A stretch of DNA of 64,000 bases. It comes from Agathobacter sp. GTDB lineage: Bacteria; Bacillota; Clostridia; Lachnospirales; Lachnospiraceae. The DNA is taken from NCBI GenBank assembly GCA_022772675.1, contig JALEZW010000011.1:1-64000 (forward strand), read 5' to 3'. Below, piece by piece: positions 1-8,732 of the stretch (within the stretch, counting starts at the first letter, position 1; every line of letters starts with the position of its first letter). The position numbers were made by a program, and so were the translations under genes. The notes under the pieces are model-generated. The model had not been told where the DNA came from and searched no databases. It saw nothing but the letters and a program-made list of their open reading frames with translations.

Positions 1-9
1 GGAATCCGT

Positions 10-132
10 TGATTTTCCAAGGAAAATCACAGGGTCATCAATCAAAGATTGACGACAGTCCTCATGTGTGTGCGGGTCAACAAGTCAGAGCTCTTATCCT
101 GCAAGCAGGAACGAGTTCTGACCTTTTGACCC
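10..132. repeat. Three consecutive hairpins, the last a nested three-tier palindrome
   Basis: Hairpin 1: arms 10-18 and 21-29, a perfect 9 bp stem with a 2 nt loop. Hairpin 2: arms 34-43 and 47-56, 10 bp with one wobble position. Hairpin 3 is nested: outer arms GGGTCAA (74-80) and TTGACCC (126-132), middle arms 84-93 and 113-122 (10 bp, one wobble), inner arms TCCTGC (97-102) and GCAGGA (105-110). It lies beyond the terminator of the gene at 271-837, so it is probably not needed for that transcript. Its apex resembles that of the palindrome at 46685-46788, suggesting a dispersed family. Whether it acts as RNA, as DNA, or as a bidirectional terminator for a gene left of the window cannot be decided here. 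Confidence 0.6.
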
Positions 133-177
133 TTGTATCATTCTATTATACAGCAGTTACCATAGAATACTCAACCT

Positions 178-205
178 AAAAATGGACAGGTTAAAAAACC
201 TGTCC
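178..205 (-). terminator. Rho-independent terminator after the SipW-type gene cluster
   Basis: Arms 184-192 and 197-205 form a perfect 9 bp stem (GGACAGGTT with AACCTGTCC). On the minus strand it is followed by ATTTTT. It lies about 65 nt after the stop of the gene at 271-837 and closes the locus transcribed from 11.3 kb down. Confidence 0.8.
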
Positions 206-270
206 TCTGCTGTTACTGTTTTCACATTCTTTGTACTACTAAACAACGCAGCTTTTCTATCTCTTTTTCT

Positions 271-837
271 CTATTCAATCATAACTCCATGCCAGGGATC
301 TGTACCAGAATTAAAATCCGGATTAAAATAAGATGCCTGTATCGCTTCAGCAGTCAGATCAATCTTAAAGGTCTTGCCGGAAATGAAATTTCCCCAGCCG
401 GTGGGAATGGTCACATGTTGAAACAATGTAATACTCGTACCGGGATAAACAATATGGGGATAATAGTAATATCCATTGATATACTTCCATCCATGAACAT
501 CGTAAGAAAGCTCTGAAAGATGTTTTGCAAGTTCTGCATCCGGGCTCTTCGCATGTACGCGAACGCGGATATATGCCGGCTGTGAATCCGCTGCCACCTT
601 TACAATCGGCTGCTTGCTGATTACATCCCCCGGATGGATTCCATCATAGGAAATACCGTCTGAATATTCCTTTTCCCCTGTAGAAACCGTCTTCTCCACC
701 AGACTGATCTTCACTTTTCCCATGGTAATAACATTCGTGGCACTATCATGATCCGTAAAATATGCAAGGGTACCGCCGATGGCTATGGTGAGAACCATAG
801 CCATTGCAGCAATGCTTAATGAAATTTTTCGTTTCAT
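271..837 (-). CDS. SipW-type signal-peptide protein, TasA/camelysin-like (188 aa)
   Basis: Small secreted protein predicted to be a fibre or matrix subunit processed by a SipW-type signal peptidase. The N-terminus has a charged start, a hydrophobic core and the GGTLAYFTD motif (about residues 21-29) typical of SipW-dependent export signals. The remaining ~155 residues look like the compact beta-rich TasA/CalY fold: a HPGDVISKQPIVKV stretch followed by YIRVRVHA matches the conserved strand pattern of these proteins. There is no membrane anchor or sorting motif. It is last in its unit, 38 nt after the SipW-type gene at 876-1688 and before a strong terminator, and should be co-expressed from the direct-repeat promoter at 1743-1776. 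Family assignment rests on the signal motif and length; a role as fibre subunit is inference. Confidence 0.8.
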   Translation of the reverse strand: MKRKISLSIAAMAMVLTIAIGGTLAYFTDHDSATNVITMGKVKISLVEKTVSTGEKEYSDGISYDGIHPGDVISKQPIVKVAADSQPAYIRVRVHAKSPDAELAKHLSELSYDVHGWKYINGYYYYPHIVYPGTSITLFQHVTIPTGWGNFISGKTFKIDLTAEAIQASYFNPDFNSGTDPWHGVMIE

Positions 838-875
838 AAAATAATCTCTCCAATATCAGAGGTTCACCGTTATTT

Positions 876-1688
876 CTAATTCTTAACAAGATTTAATAAC
901 TCTGTAACTGCCTCGTCAATAGTCAAGTTTCTGGCCTGAACCATGTATCCGCTTACATTAACCTTAAGGTCCGGAAGCTTCTTTAAATCAGACGGAGTTA
1001 CCTTTCCATCTTTATCAATTACATAGTAATTCTCTTCCGGATCAAAGGTCTCCTTTGTAACACTCTCCTGTACATAATACTTTATAACTTCATTTTCATC
1101 CTCAGATGACTTAAGAGCCTGCTTATTACCTGCAGCATTTTCGTAATCTTCCTTTGTAACCTCTTTCCAGACCGTTGTGGTCTTAGATTTTTCGTTGAAC
1201 TCAACCTTAATCTGCTTATCAATCTGAATATGATCGAAGATGGGAGCCGTCTTAGTGTCAGCCTTTACAACATCCTTATATACAAAAAATTTGTAGTCAG
1301 CCCCCTTTACCGGAACCTCTTTCCAGTTTACGGTATTAAATCCCTCTGCCCCTTGATAGATCACAGTGGCATCCTGTTTAAACGTATCATAATCGACTGC
1401 CGTATTGTCCTTTGAAAAATCAACCTTTACCGCTACATATGCATCAACAGAATCCTTAAGATTTTCAAGAACCGGCTCCTTGACAATCAGATCCCCCGGC
1501 ATATACTTAGATGCAGTCTTTTCATCAAATTTCTCATCGATTCTTCCTCCAAGGTTCTTATCCTCACCGGTAAATACGTTCTCAACGGTACTTGTTCTGG
1601 ATGTCAGGTATGCAAGAGTACCACCGATTGCAAGAGTACCTGCCAATGCTGCTGCACAAGCTGTAAGAGCTGTTTTCTTCTTATTCAT
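876..1688 (-). CDS. SipW-type signal-peptide protein (270 aa)
   Basis: Secreted protein with an N-terminal Lys-rich segment, an Ala-rich hydrophobic core and the motif GGTLAYLTS, the hallmark of SipW-processed TasA-like proteins. The sequence MPGDLIVKEPVLEN followed by AYVAVKVDF (roughly residues 65-90) matches the conserved edge of the TasA/CalY beta-sandwich. It is longer than typical camelysin (about 200 aa) owing to a Lys/Glu-rich central segment around residues 150-225. I choose the ATG at 1688 because AAGGAG lies 7 nt upstream; an in-frame TTG two codons earlier is less likely. It is first in a two-gene unit with 271-837 behind a direct-repeat promoter (1743-1776). Role as matrix or fibre protein is inferred. 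Confidence 0.82.
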   Translation of the reverse strand: MNKKKTALTACAAALAGTLAIGGTLAYLTSRTSTVENVFTGEDKNLGGRIDEKFDEKTASKYMPGDLIVKEPVLENLKDSVDAYVAVKVDFSKDNTAVDYDTFKQDATVIYQGAEGFNTVNWKEVPVKGADYKFFVYKDVVKADTKTAPIFDHIQIDKQIKVEFNEKSKTTTVWKEVTKEDYENAAGNKQALKSSEDENEVIKYYVQESVTKETFDPEENYYVIDKDGKVTPSDLKKLPDLKVNVSGYMVQARNLTIDEAVTELLNLVKN

Positions 1689-1742
1689 TTTCAATCTCCT
1701 TGTTTACTGATTTCTGACACACTATGTATCATTTACGGTAAT

Positions 1743-1776
1743 AGTATATCCTAAAGCAGTCACACAAGAGTCACAC
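1743..1776 (-). promoter_or_regulatory. Direct-repeat promoter A (GTGTGAC x2, 11 bp apart, then -10)
   Basis: On the minus strand the heptamer GTGTGAC occurs at 1776-1770 and 1765-1759, a period of exactly 11 bp. Ten nucleotides later is the -10 box TATACT (1748-1743). No TTGACA-like -35 is present at the usual distance. The same arrangement occurs at 7284-7316 and 11303-11336. Direct repeats with one helical turn spacing just upstream of -10 are the known operator type of SARP (OmpR-wHTH + BTAD) activators, and such a regulator is encoded at 7403-8602. Confidence 0.7.
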
Positions 1777-1808
1777 CCAGGGAGTTTTTTATGAACAGAT
1801 ACTTTGAA

Positions 1809-2486
1809 TCAATAAATCTGCAGTCCCTCACTGGTGGGATGATCCCACGCCTGATTCACAGCAGCTGTGCCATGTGCCTGCACCGCATCCACCAGTACAT
1901 CCACCTGTAAATTTCCCTCCTCTGCCAGCTTCGGAAGCACCGCATTCTCCTTAAGTTTCACCCCCTCCAGCAAATAATCCGTACACTGATCCGGTTCAAC
2001 AGGTGCCGTAAAATAGTAATATCCGTCATCCCCGGGAACCCAGTCCCCTTCTACATCGTTTTCCTGCGTCAGTTCACCGGTGCTGCTGCTTCTTAGATTC
2101 AACTGATAATCAATATACGGAGCCGGGTCAAAAGCCACCACCACCGATTTTTCTTCCTTGGGATTTTCCTTCATCCAGGTGGCTGCAAGCTGTACCCTTA
2201 CATAGACAGGAACAATGTTAAGGTTTCCTTCCCCCTTACTGTTTGTGCGGCTGTTTTTCACACGAACCTGTTTTACAATTTCCCCCTCCCGGATATCTTT
2301 CGGCTCAAAATGTTCCTCCACAACCACATTGACAATTCCGGGATCAAAGGGATTTGCCACTCCAGGTGTTCTACATGTAAGAAATGCAAAGGTTCCACCT
2401 AATGCTAAAACTGTAATAAACACAGCTGCACCGACAGAAAAAAACAGCTTCTTATTTTTCAGGATTCTTTTTACCGGAATTTTCAT
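1809..2486 (-). CDS. SipW-type signal-peptide protein (225 aa)
   Basis: Secreted protein with signal sequence ending in GGTFAFLTCR (near residue 32 of the chosen frame), a variant of the SipW-dependent motif. Later it has a valine-rich strand (VVVEEHFEP) and the VPVYVRVQLA stretch expected of a TasA-like fold. Start chosen at ATG 2486, where GGAGG lies 5 nt upstream; an ATG four codons earlier has no spacing for a ribosome binding site. The start lies inside the 3' end of the sipW-like gene (35 bp overlap), so the two are translationally linked. The order VWA protein, signal peptidase, this protein resembles the yqxM/tapA-sipW-tasA logic of Bacillus, in which the peptidase sits beside its substrates. 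No anchor is seen. Confidence 0.8.
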   Translation of the reverse strand: MKIPVKRILKNKKLFFSVGAAVFITVLALGGTFAFLTCRTPGVANPFDPGIVNVVVEEHFEPKDIREGEIVKQVRVKNSRTNSKGEGNLNIVPVYVRVQLAATWMKENPKEEKSVVVAFDPAPYIDYQLNLRSSSTGELTQENDVEGDWVPGDDGYYYFTAPVEPDQCTDYLLEGVKLKENAVLPKLAEEGNLQVDVLVDAVQAHGTAAVNQAWDHPTSEGLQIY

Positions 2487-2979
2487 TCTCCCCTCCATCC
2501 TTTTCTGCAGACCAGATCAGATCCCCCATATATATGAGAATCATGTCTGTAATAATAGCTGCAATATAAATAATCTTCCCCATGGGCTGACTTACCCTGT
2601 CAGCAAGGTAACCAGCTATAGGAATATTAAATACAGGTTTACCAATTACATTATCAAAGGAAACTGCACTGCCATCCTCAATATTATTGGCATCCCCTTT
2701 TGTTGTAAAACATTTGTTTTTTTCATCAATTTTCACCACCCGGTGGGTCACAAGCGTATTGTCATCCAGATAAAACGTCACCGGATCCCCTGCTTTAATG
2801 GAGGAAGCATCCATATGCCTTACATACAAAAGTGATCCCACCGAATAAGCCGGCTCCATACTTCCACTTAATACAATCATTGGTTCTATCCCAACAAGCT
2901 TTGGCACATACATAATTGCAATAAAGGCAAGAAGTACAATCAAAACCGCTGTTGTCGTAAAATTCCATACTTTTTTCAT
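2452..2979 (-). CDS. sipW: Signal peptidase I, SipW (ER-type)
   Basis: Membrane signal peptidase predicted to cleave the SipW-type precursors encoded around it. Of 175 aa, the N-terminal segment WNFTTTAVLIVLLAFIAIMY is a transmembrane helix. The catalytic Ser lies in VLSGSMEPAY (about residues 36-45). A His in LVTHRVVKID takes the place of the Lys used by P-type bacterial enzymes, which is the diagnostic of the ER/SipW class with a Ser/His pair. A second membrane helix (IIYIAAIITDMILIYMG) is near the C-terminus. Start at ATG 2979 with GGAGGAG upstream, 4 nt after the stop of the VWA gene; longer upstream frames overlap that gene and were discarded. Substrates are inferred to be the proteins at 271, 876, 1809 and 10577. 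Confidence 0.93.
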   Translation of the reverse strand: MKKVWNFTTTAVLIVLLAFIAIMYVPKLVGIEPMIVLSGSMEPAYSVGSLLYVRHMDASSIKAGDPVTFYLDDNTLVTHRVVKIDEKNKCFTTKGDANNIEDGSAVSFDNVIGKPVFNIPIAGYLADRVSQPMGKIIYIAAIITDMILIYMGDLIWSAEKDGGENENSGKKNPEK

Positions 2980-2983
2980 CTTT

Positions 2984-5900
2984 CTACTCCTCCATATTAG
3001 GTACATCAGCTGACTGATCCGGTAAGTGCGTATCCAGGATTTCACCGCCGGACCGGAATACATTTTTTACATGTGTCGTATCCCCAAACCAGGATGGAAA
3101 ATGTTCTATATCCGTGTCAATATTGTTTTTAAAAGTCAGCACAACATCCGCGAAGGTTTCTTCTCTATCTCCATTTTTTTCTGATTCACCCACTCGCACA
3201 ACACCTGCCCGGAATTTTCCGAGATAAAAGATTCCATCCATCTCCTTAAATGCCTGCCCGGTCTCTCCCTCTGAACTAAAGTTATTCTTTGTCTCCCCTG
3301 TACCACGGTCCACCCAGGTTTCATTTATTTTATTCAGATTATATTTCCATGTCCACTGTGTATCTTCCACAACCCTGTAGACACCGGCTTTCAAGCCAAC
3401 AATCTTTTGGCTGTCATTTCCGTTTACAGTAACAAAAAAACTTTCAAGCAGCTCGGCGGTCCCATCCGTAACGGACTCCTTCGCCGCATTCTCCGGATAA
3501 CGTTCCACCCGGAATACGGTAGACTGCTCTGCTTCAATCAATTCTTTCTGATTTGCGGAATAAGGAAGGTTGCTTAGAAAATCGCGATTGTATTTCTTTT
3601 GAATGACTAATGTCCCATCAACCACCTTCACATGATAGGTTCCTGTTGCAGAAGCAGACCGTTTTCCACTTTCTGAAGCCCTCTGCATACTTGCCGTATA
3701 AAAATTGCCATCACTGCTCATAGACTTCGCTGCCTCTTCTGCCTCCTTCGTATCGTCTGCAATATTTGGTGCTGCAATCACTTTAAAATAATAGGTTGTA
3801 TCTGTCTCCGGTGAGAGGCCGCCGATATATTTGCCAAGGTTCGATATTGTCTTCGGAACTTCCGTATCTGACGCATAGACCTTTTTTCCTTCTGCATCCG
3901 TACACTGATAAGAAATCGTCACAGAGGATGCATCTTTTTTCTGTTCTGGAAAAATACGGTCAATCTGATTCCGGGTAAAATAACGGGCTAAAGACTGCCC
4001 CAGAAAAATCGTATCCTCAGTACTGCCAGCCTGAACAATCAGCCGGACATTTACCTTCGGCTGTTCAAAATAATACCATTTTCCCAAAACCTGAACTCCT
4101 GATTCCGGTCCGTTGGTATTGACTGCGTTACCACCAAGATAATCCTCATCCGCCTGCAGGTAAATCGTTGCTTTCCAATCTTCCAGAGCATCTACATTCC
4201 AGGAAACATAACTGCCATTTTCATCCCTTCCTATTGATCCGCCTCCTGCATCGATCACTTTAAACTTAGGATTAATATAATCTCTTACTTCACCACTATA
4301 ATACTCAAACTCCCAGTTTTCATCAATAATCAGTTTACCGATTCTCTGGAACAAATCTTCCATATTAGAAGCACTCCCCTTGAAATAGAGAGGATTCCCA
4401 TCTTCATCATACGATGCCGCATTTGTAAGAAGTCTCTCAGCAATTTCCATATAGTCACTGATATCAATTCCAACAGAAATCACTTTCACACCATCTATTG
4501 CCTTTAACCGGGTGGCATAGCCCTCTTCCCCGTTTAAATCAGTTTCCACATTGCTTCCGTTTGGACATCCATCTGTAAACAGTACCACATAACGCTTTCT
4601 GGAAGGTTCCTGATTGTCTTTATTATTTTCTGATTTTTCCCTATCGACCTGTTTTTCAGTAACCTCAGCAGTCTCCACTGATATCTGAGAATCCTCCTGA
4701 CTGTTAACCGGCTCACTAGTTTCTTTCGTTTCTGTTACCGCAGCACCTGAAGTCTCAGTTGTAAATAACCTGCCTGAAGATTCCGAATCACCCGGGGCAT
4801 CCGCTTGTTCTGTCTTGGTATTCTCGGTCTCTGTATTGATACCATCTTCCTTACTATCTTCCGGTATTTCAGTCACGGTTTCTGCCACCTTTTTCGTCAT
4901 TACAGTATCTGTATCAGCATCCATTACGTCTGCTGCATTCCGTGCCGCTCTTTCTTCCTCCAATGCTGCATTTACCATTTCCAACGCATACTGCATTCCA
5001 AGATCCTGACGGGTTCCACCACTGATTTTCCCATCCAGATGTTCTATTTCCATAAGCAGTTTTTCCACATTATCTGATGTCAGTTTTAAAAGTTTACCAT
5101 CTAAAAGCTGACCTGCTTCTCTATTAAAGTAAATAAGCCCGATCCGGTTATTCTCTGAAATCTTTGCCATACTTACAATAAAGTTTCTGGCAGAAGCCTT
5201 TAACTCATTGATACGCGGGCTTGGGTTATCCGAAGTGTAAAACTGGATATTACTGGAAATGCTGCAGGAATACGTATAGCGTTCGTTCCACTGTCCATAG
5301 GCATTCTGTACCCGGGTGACTTTTTCACTTATCGTCCCCTGATTCTTTGACCCGCTCATATACTCATTGGAAGAATCATAATATATCCAGTTATTTCCAT
5401 TCCATACAGTCTTATATACCGTTGCCTGCACATTATTGGATACAAAGTAATAGGAACGATTCCGATCCAGCATTTCTCCCTCATCCCGCTGATAAGGCTG
5501 CAGACTGGATGGAAAGTACATGGAACCGGATGCATCCAGAACAAGAATAATGTCTACCGGATTTTCCGTAACAGACTTCTTAGAAAGCTTTGCCTCGGCA
5601 GCAAGATTGATTTTGTAGGTGCGATCCTGCCAGTTCACAAGCTTTGCGCTCTTGGATAAGGTGACCCCCAGCTCGGAAGACTTACTATTATACACCGTAT
5701 TATTTCTCACCAGGGACTGATTTCCGTCTGTATCCTTTTCCATAAGACTAAATATCAGGTTGTCAGAAGCATTTCCGGAAACAAGTAAGGTGTAATTTCT
5801 TCCATCTCCACAATATCCCTCCGGAACCGTAGTCTCCTTTAATGTGTAGACACCGGTAGCCAGATCACGGAATGTCACCTTGCCATTTTCATCAGTAAAC

Positions 5901-7237
5901 TGTTCCCCTCCAACCACCTGATCCTTTGAATCATAAAGAGTAAAACCGGCTCCATCTACAAAATCTCCCTGGGGAGTTTTCTTAGTCAGTGTATAATCTC
6001 CCTTGATATCCTTATTCGTATTGATGGTGGGAAGATTAAATTTAATTTTACAATTTGACTCCCCGCCTCCCCTCTCTAAATAGAAGAAACGAAGGGTATG
6101 CTTACCATTGTCAAGAACACAGTCCAGTCCCAATTCTTTAAAGGAAACAGACTCCCCCGGAGCAAAATAGTTTCCGTCATTACCGGGTTTTCCCTCATAT
6201 GGTTTAAATAAACCACAATTATATATGACCTTCTGATTTGCAAAATCAATCTTCCCGGAGCACTTCTCATGGATTCCTCCCAAATCTAATGCCAGTTTGT
6301 CATCCACAAACACCCAGACATCATCATCGCCGGAAAACTCAAATACACAGTCCTTACCATTATATTTTCCATCTTCGCTCATAGTGAAATCCGTTTGAAA
6401 CTGCATACTGAAATTTACATTTTCTTTTTCATTCTTTGCAGACAGAGGGAAAAATCCGTGAGTATTGTCATCTGCTATTTTGATTTGTCTGCTGCTGTCA
6501 TGATACTTATAGTCATATTGGTCACTGTCCAGTACATAATAACCATCTGAATAGATAAACTCTGTATCGATACCAGCATAGACCTTACGGCCATCATCCG
6601 AAAGTTCTTTGTTAAAAGGGTCGTATACAGATAAGTTAAACTGCGGTTTATTGTTTTCCCCCAGTATATTGCCCACAAGATTCTGATAGGCCACAGCCTC
6701 ACCATTCGCTTTCCATTCTCTTCTGGCTGCATCCAGTGAGTTATAGGCATTTTCACCATCATGGTTATCTTTTGCCCAATTGGGAATACTCTGATTCACG
6801 TCATAAAAGAGAGATGTCATCTGGTATCTGCTGTTTTCCGGATAACGGACATCCTCTCGTCCCTTGCTACAGGTGGACCAGTCCACAAAAAGCATTGCCG
6901 GAACATTTTGTCTGCAGTCATGATGTTCTACTGTTGCGCCCCAATCCTTCCAGGACCACTTCTCATTATCCAGCCAGTATACATCGCCATTATGCAGTTT
7001 CTTATACTGCTCATAGGCCAGTTTCACCGTCTGCCTGTTGACTTCATCTCTGTCAAAATCAATCAGGTCGGTCTTAAAGTATGTAGTACTTCCCTCCTGG
7101 GGTTCAGGCGTCACATCATTCTTTGTGCTCTCATTGATTTCTGATGCCACTGTTTGTGAATATCCGGCCAGCAGCACAGATGCACACAGTGTCGATGCAA
7201 TGGTTCTTTTGAGTAATATTCCTGCAGACGTCTTCAT
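2984..7237 (-). CDS. Large secreted VWA / fibro-slime / SpaA-like surface protein (1417 aa)
   Basis: Giant extracellular protein, probably an adhesin or fibre-associated protein. Signal peptide at residues 1-33 (ending near SQTVASE). Order: fibro-slime/PA14-like domain around 230-400 with the motif FSGDDDVWVFVDDKLALDLG; a SpaA/prealbumin-like domain about 415-475 (GAGFTLYDSKDQ... YTLKETTVPEGY); a von Willebrand A domain from about 560 with MIDAS motif DASGS near residue 567. The VWA domain is split by an acidic Thr/Glu-rich low-complexity insert (about 770-880) before its LFTDG strand. Beta-rich C-terminal region follows. There is no LPXTG motif and no C-terminal membrane helix, unusual for such a protein. 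RBS GGGAGG precedes ATG 7237. It is first in a unit with sipW and a SipW substrate, under promoter B. Confidence 0.85.
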   Translation of the reverse strand: MKTSAGILLKRTIASTLCASVLLAGYSQTVASEINESTKNDVTPEPQEGSTTYFKTDLIDFDRDEVNRQTVKLAYEQYKKLHNGDVYWLDNEKWSWKDWGATVEHHDCRQNVPAMLFVDWSTCSKGREDVRYPENSRYQMTSLFYDVNQSIPNWAKDNHDGENAYNSLDAARREWKANGEAVAYQNLVGNILGENNKPQFNLSVYDPFNKELSDDGRKVYAGIDTEFIYSDGYYVLDSDQYDYKYHDSSRQIKIADDNTHGFFPLSAKNEKENVNFSMQFQTDFTMSEDGKYNGKDCVFEFSGDDDVWVFVDDKLALDLGGIHEKCSGKIDFANQKVIYNCGLFKPYEGKPGNDGNYFAPGESVSFKELGLDCVLDNGKHTLRFFYLERGGGESNCKIKFNLPTINTNKDIKGDYTLTKKTPQGDFVDGAGFTLYDSKDQVVGGEQFTDENGKVTFRDLATGVYTLKETTVPEGYCGDGRNYTLLVSGNASDNLIFSLMEKDTDGNQSLVRNNTVYNSKSSELGVTLSKSAKLVNWQDRTYKINLAAEAKLSKKSVTENPVDIILVLDASGSMYFPSSLQPYQRDEGEMLDRNRSYYFVSNNVQATVYKTVWNGNNWIYYDSSNEYMSGSKNQGTISEKVTRVQNAYGQWNERYTYSCSISSNIQFYTSDNPSPRINELKASARNFIVSMAKISENNRIGLIYFNREAGQLLDGKLLKLTSDNVEKLLMEIEHLDGKISGGTRQDLGMQYALEMVNAALEEERAARNAADVMDADTDTVMTKKVAETVTEIPEDSKEDGINTETENTKTEQADAPGDSESSGRLFTTETSGAAVTETKETSEPVNSQEDSQISVETAEVTEKQVDREKSENNKDNQEPSRKRYVVLFTDGCPNGSNVETDLNGEEGYATRLKAIDGVKVISVGIDISDYMEIAERLLTNAASYDEDGNPLYFKGSASNMEDLFQRIGKLIIDENWEFEYYSGEVRDYINPKFKVIDAGGGSIGRDENGSYVSWNVDALEDWKATIYLQADEDYLGGNAVNTNGPESGVQVLGKWYYFEQPKVNVRLIVQAGSTEDTIFLGQSLARYFTRNQIDRIFPEQKKDASSVTISYQCTDAEGKKVYASDTEVPKTISNLGKYIGGLSPETDTTYYFKVIAAPNIADDTKEAEEAAKSMSSDGNFYTASMQRASESGKRSASATGTYHVKVVDGTLVIQKKYNRDFLSNLPYSANQKELIEAEQSTVFRVERYPENAAKESVTDGTAELLESFFVTVNGNDSQKIVGLKAGVYRVVEDTQWTWKYNLNKINETWVDRGTGETKNNFSSEGETGQAFKEMDGIFYLGKFRAGVVRVGESEKNGDREETFADVVLTFKNNIDTDIEHFPSWFGDTTHVKNVFRSGGEILDTHLPDQSADVPNMEE

Positions 7238-7283
7238 TCTGAGACCTCCCGATCAAATTTTTATGTATACCATAACTTAGTTT

Positions 7284-7317
7284 ACTATAACAACTGTAAG
7301 TCACATAAAGGTCACAT
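7284..7317 (-). promoter_or_regulatory. Direct-repeat promoter B (ATGTGAC x2, 11 bp apart, then -10)
   Basis: Minus strand: ATGTGAC at 7317-7311 and 7306-7300, period 11 bp, then exactly 10 nt, then the -10 box TATAGT (7289-7284). No -35 box at the normal place. The leader to the VWA gene start is about 40 nt. Geometry is identical to the sites at 1743-1776 and 11303-11336. Confidence 0.7.
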
Positions 7318-7402
7318 TGCAGCAATTTATATCGATAGGATTTTTGTTCAGATAGATATGAGAACAAAATATAACAGTTCGGTGTGATTCCGAACTGTTA
7401 TT

Positions 7403-8602
7403 TCAATCTGCCTGTTCTTCGATCTGTGACACCTGTTCAATATTAACTTTAAAATTTATTTTTGAATATTTCGGATTTCTTTGATATAAACTCGATATGA
7501 TCCGTTTTGCCACCTGCATGGCATGCTCTTTCGTACAGTTTGGGAGCAAAAGAATAAACTGGGAATCACTATACCTGGTGGTCACATCTCCTGCCCGCAG
7601 GCACTCACTCATTATCTCCTCAATTGCCCCCATTGCCTGTCTGATTCGATACCTCGCAATTTCCTCCGTTGCACTTTCCGGTGCTTCCACAGTTATTAAA
7701 AGAAGATTTTCCGGATCTGTTGACCTTGTACTTTTTCTGACTTCCAGATGATAAATCTCTTTAAATACCGGATACCCGCAGAAAAAGGCTCCAGACTGTT
7801 TTTCTTCCTCAATATCTTCTTTCACTTCTTCTATATCATATGTTGTTTTCCCTTTAGGGACAGACATCAGTTCTAGGTACACACTATCCAGAAGCGGTGT
7901 TGCCCGAACCCCAAGCTCTTTCTCCAGAATCTTCTTTGTCTTCTCATAAGAATCCATTGCCAGCTTTGTCTTTCCACAGCCTATGCGGGCACGAATCTGA
8001 TATGTATAAAGTTCTTCATCTGCACACTCTGATTTCAGTGCTTCTGTGCAGAGATTCTCAAGGGATTCATACCTTTCCTGATCCAGGTAGATTTCTGCCA
8101 GTTCCTTTACGGCAGATAAATAAAGAGAGTGATAATAGGTGCTCAGTGTCAAAACCCAGTACATATCCGTAAGTTTTCCCATAAAATCTCCCTGATACAG
8201 GGAAAGCGCACTCTCAAAATACCGGATTGCCTGCTGCTTATCTGCCTGCTTTTTTGCAAGATTGATGAGCTTTTCAAACTCTTCACAGTCTATCTGCACT
8301 TCCACTTCCGGATTCCAGCGGTAGGATCCTCTGTTTGTCAAAATAAAATCTTCATTTCCAAACAGGTTCGATAGGCTCTTTCGCAAGCGATAGATAAGAT
8401 TTTTAAGAGCTCCCGCTGGATTGTCAGTTTCCTCCTCCTGCCAGATGGCAGATGCAATATTCTCTGTTGTCAATGTTTTGCTGCGGTACAATAATATGTA
8501 GATAAAGAGCCGTGACAGCATAATGGAACGGAGTTTCTCATCATCTGCCATATTTTTTCCATCTGTAACCCGGAACTTTCCCAATGTGGTGACTCTCAAC
8601 AT
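7403..8602 (-). CDS. SARP-like transcriptional regulator: wHTH + BTAD + degenerate GGDEF (399 aa)
   Basis: Cytoplasmic DNA-binding regulator. Residues ~1-95 form an OmpR-like winged helix (LGKFRVTDG ... IASAIWQEE ... LKNLIYRLRKSL ... GSYRWNP). Residues ~100-245 match a bacterial transcriptional activator (BTAD) TPR-like domain, rich in helical repeats and ending in GVRATPLLDSVY. The C-terminal ~130 residues resemble a nucleotidyl-cyclase/GGDEF fold: RAGDVTTRYSDSQFILLLPN sits where R-GGDEF-LLP is expected, but the signature is SDSQF, so it cannot be a diguanylate cyclase. Start chosen at ATG 8602 with GGAGAGAAGG just upstream; a 24-residue longer frame lacks a convincing RBS. It lies between the surface-protein units and is the obvious candidate to bind their 11-bp direct repeats. 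That link is inference. Confidence 0.85.
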   Translation of the reverse strand: MLRVTTLGKFRVTDGKNMADDEKLRSIMLSRLFIYILLYRSKTLTTENIASAIWQEEETDNPAGALKNLIYRLRKSLSNLFGNEDFILTNRGSYRWNPEVEVQIDCEEFEKLINLAKKQADKQQAIRYFESALSLYQGDFMGKLTDMYWVLTLSTYYHSLYLSAVKELAEIYLDQERYESLENLCTEALKSECADEELYTYQIRARIGCGKTKLAMDSYEKTKKILEKELGVRATPLLDSVYLELMSVPKGKTTYDIEEVKEDIEEEKQSGAFFCGYPVFKEIYHLEVRKSTRSTDPENLLLITVEAPESATEEIARYRIRQAMGAIEEIMSECLRAGDVTTRYSDSQFILLLPNCTKEHAMQVAKRIISSLYQRNPKYSKINFKVNIEQVSQIEEQAD

Positions 8603-8732
8603 GTACCTTCTCTCCCATGTCGGCAAATCCAAAATATGTTCAGTAACCGGCCGACCTCCCCCTCCTTTCCACACGATAGATACAAAATATGGTCTTTACC
8701 TTTATCATTATATAAAATAATAAATTTTTTAT

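Noticed and set aside
1759-1776. TGTGA half-sites suggesting a CRP/FNR site
   Set aside because: CRP sites are inverted repeats (TGTGA..TCACA); here both copies run in the same direction, 11 bp apart, and there is a SARP-like regulator in the locus.
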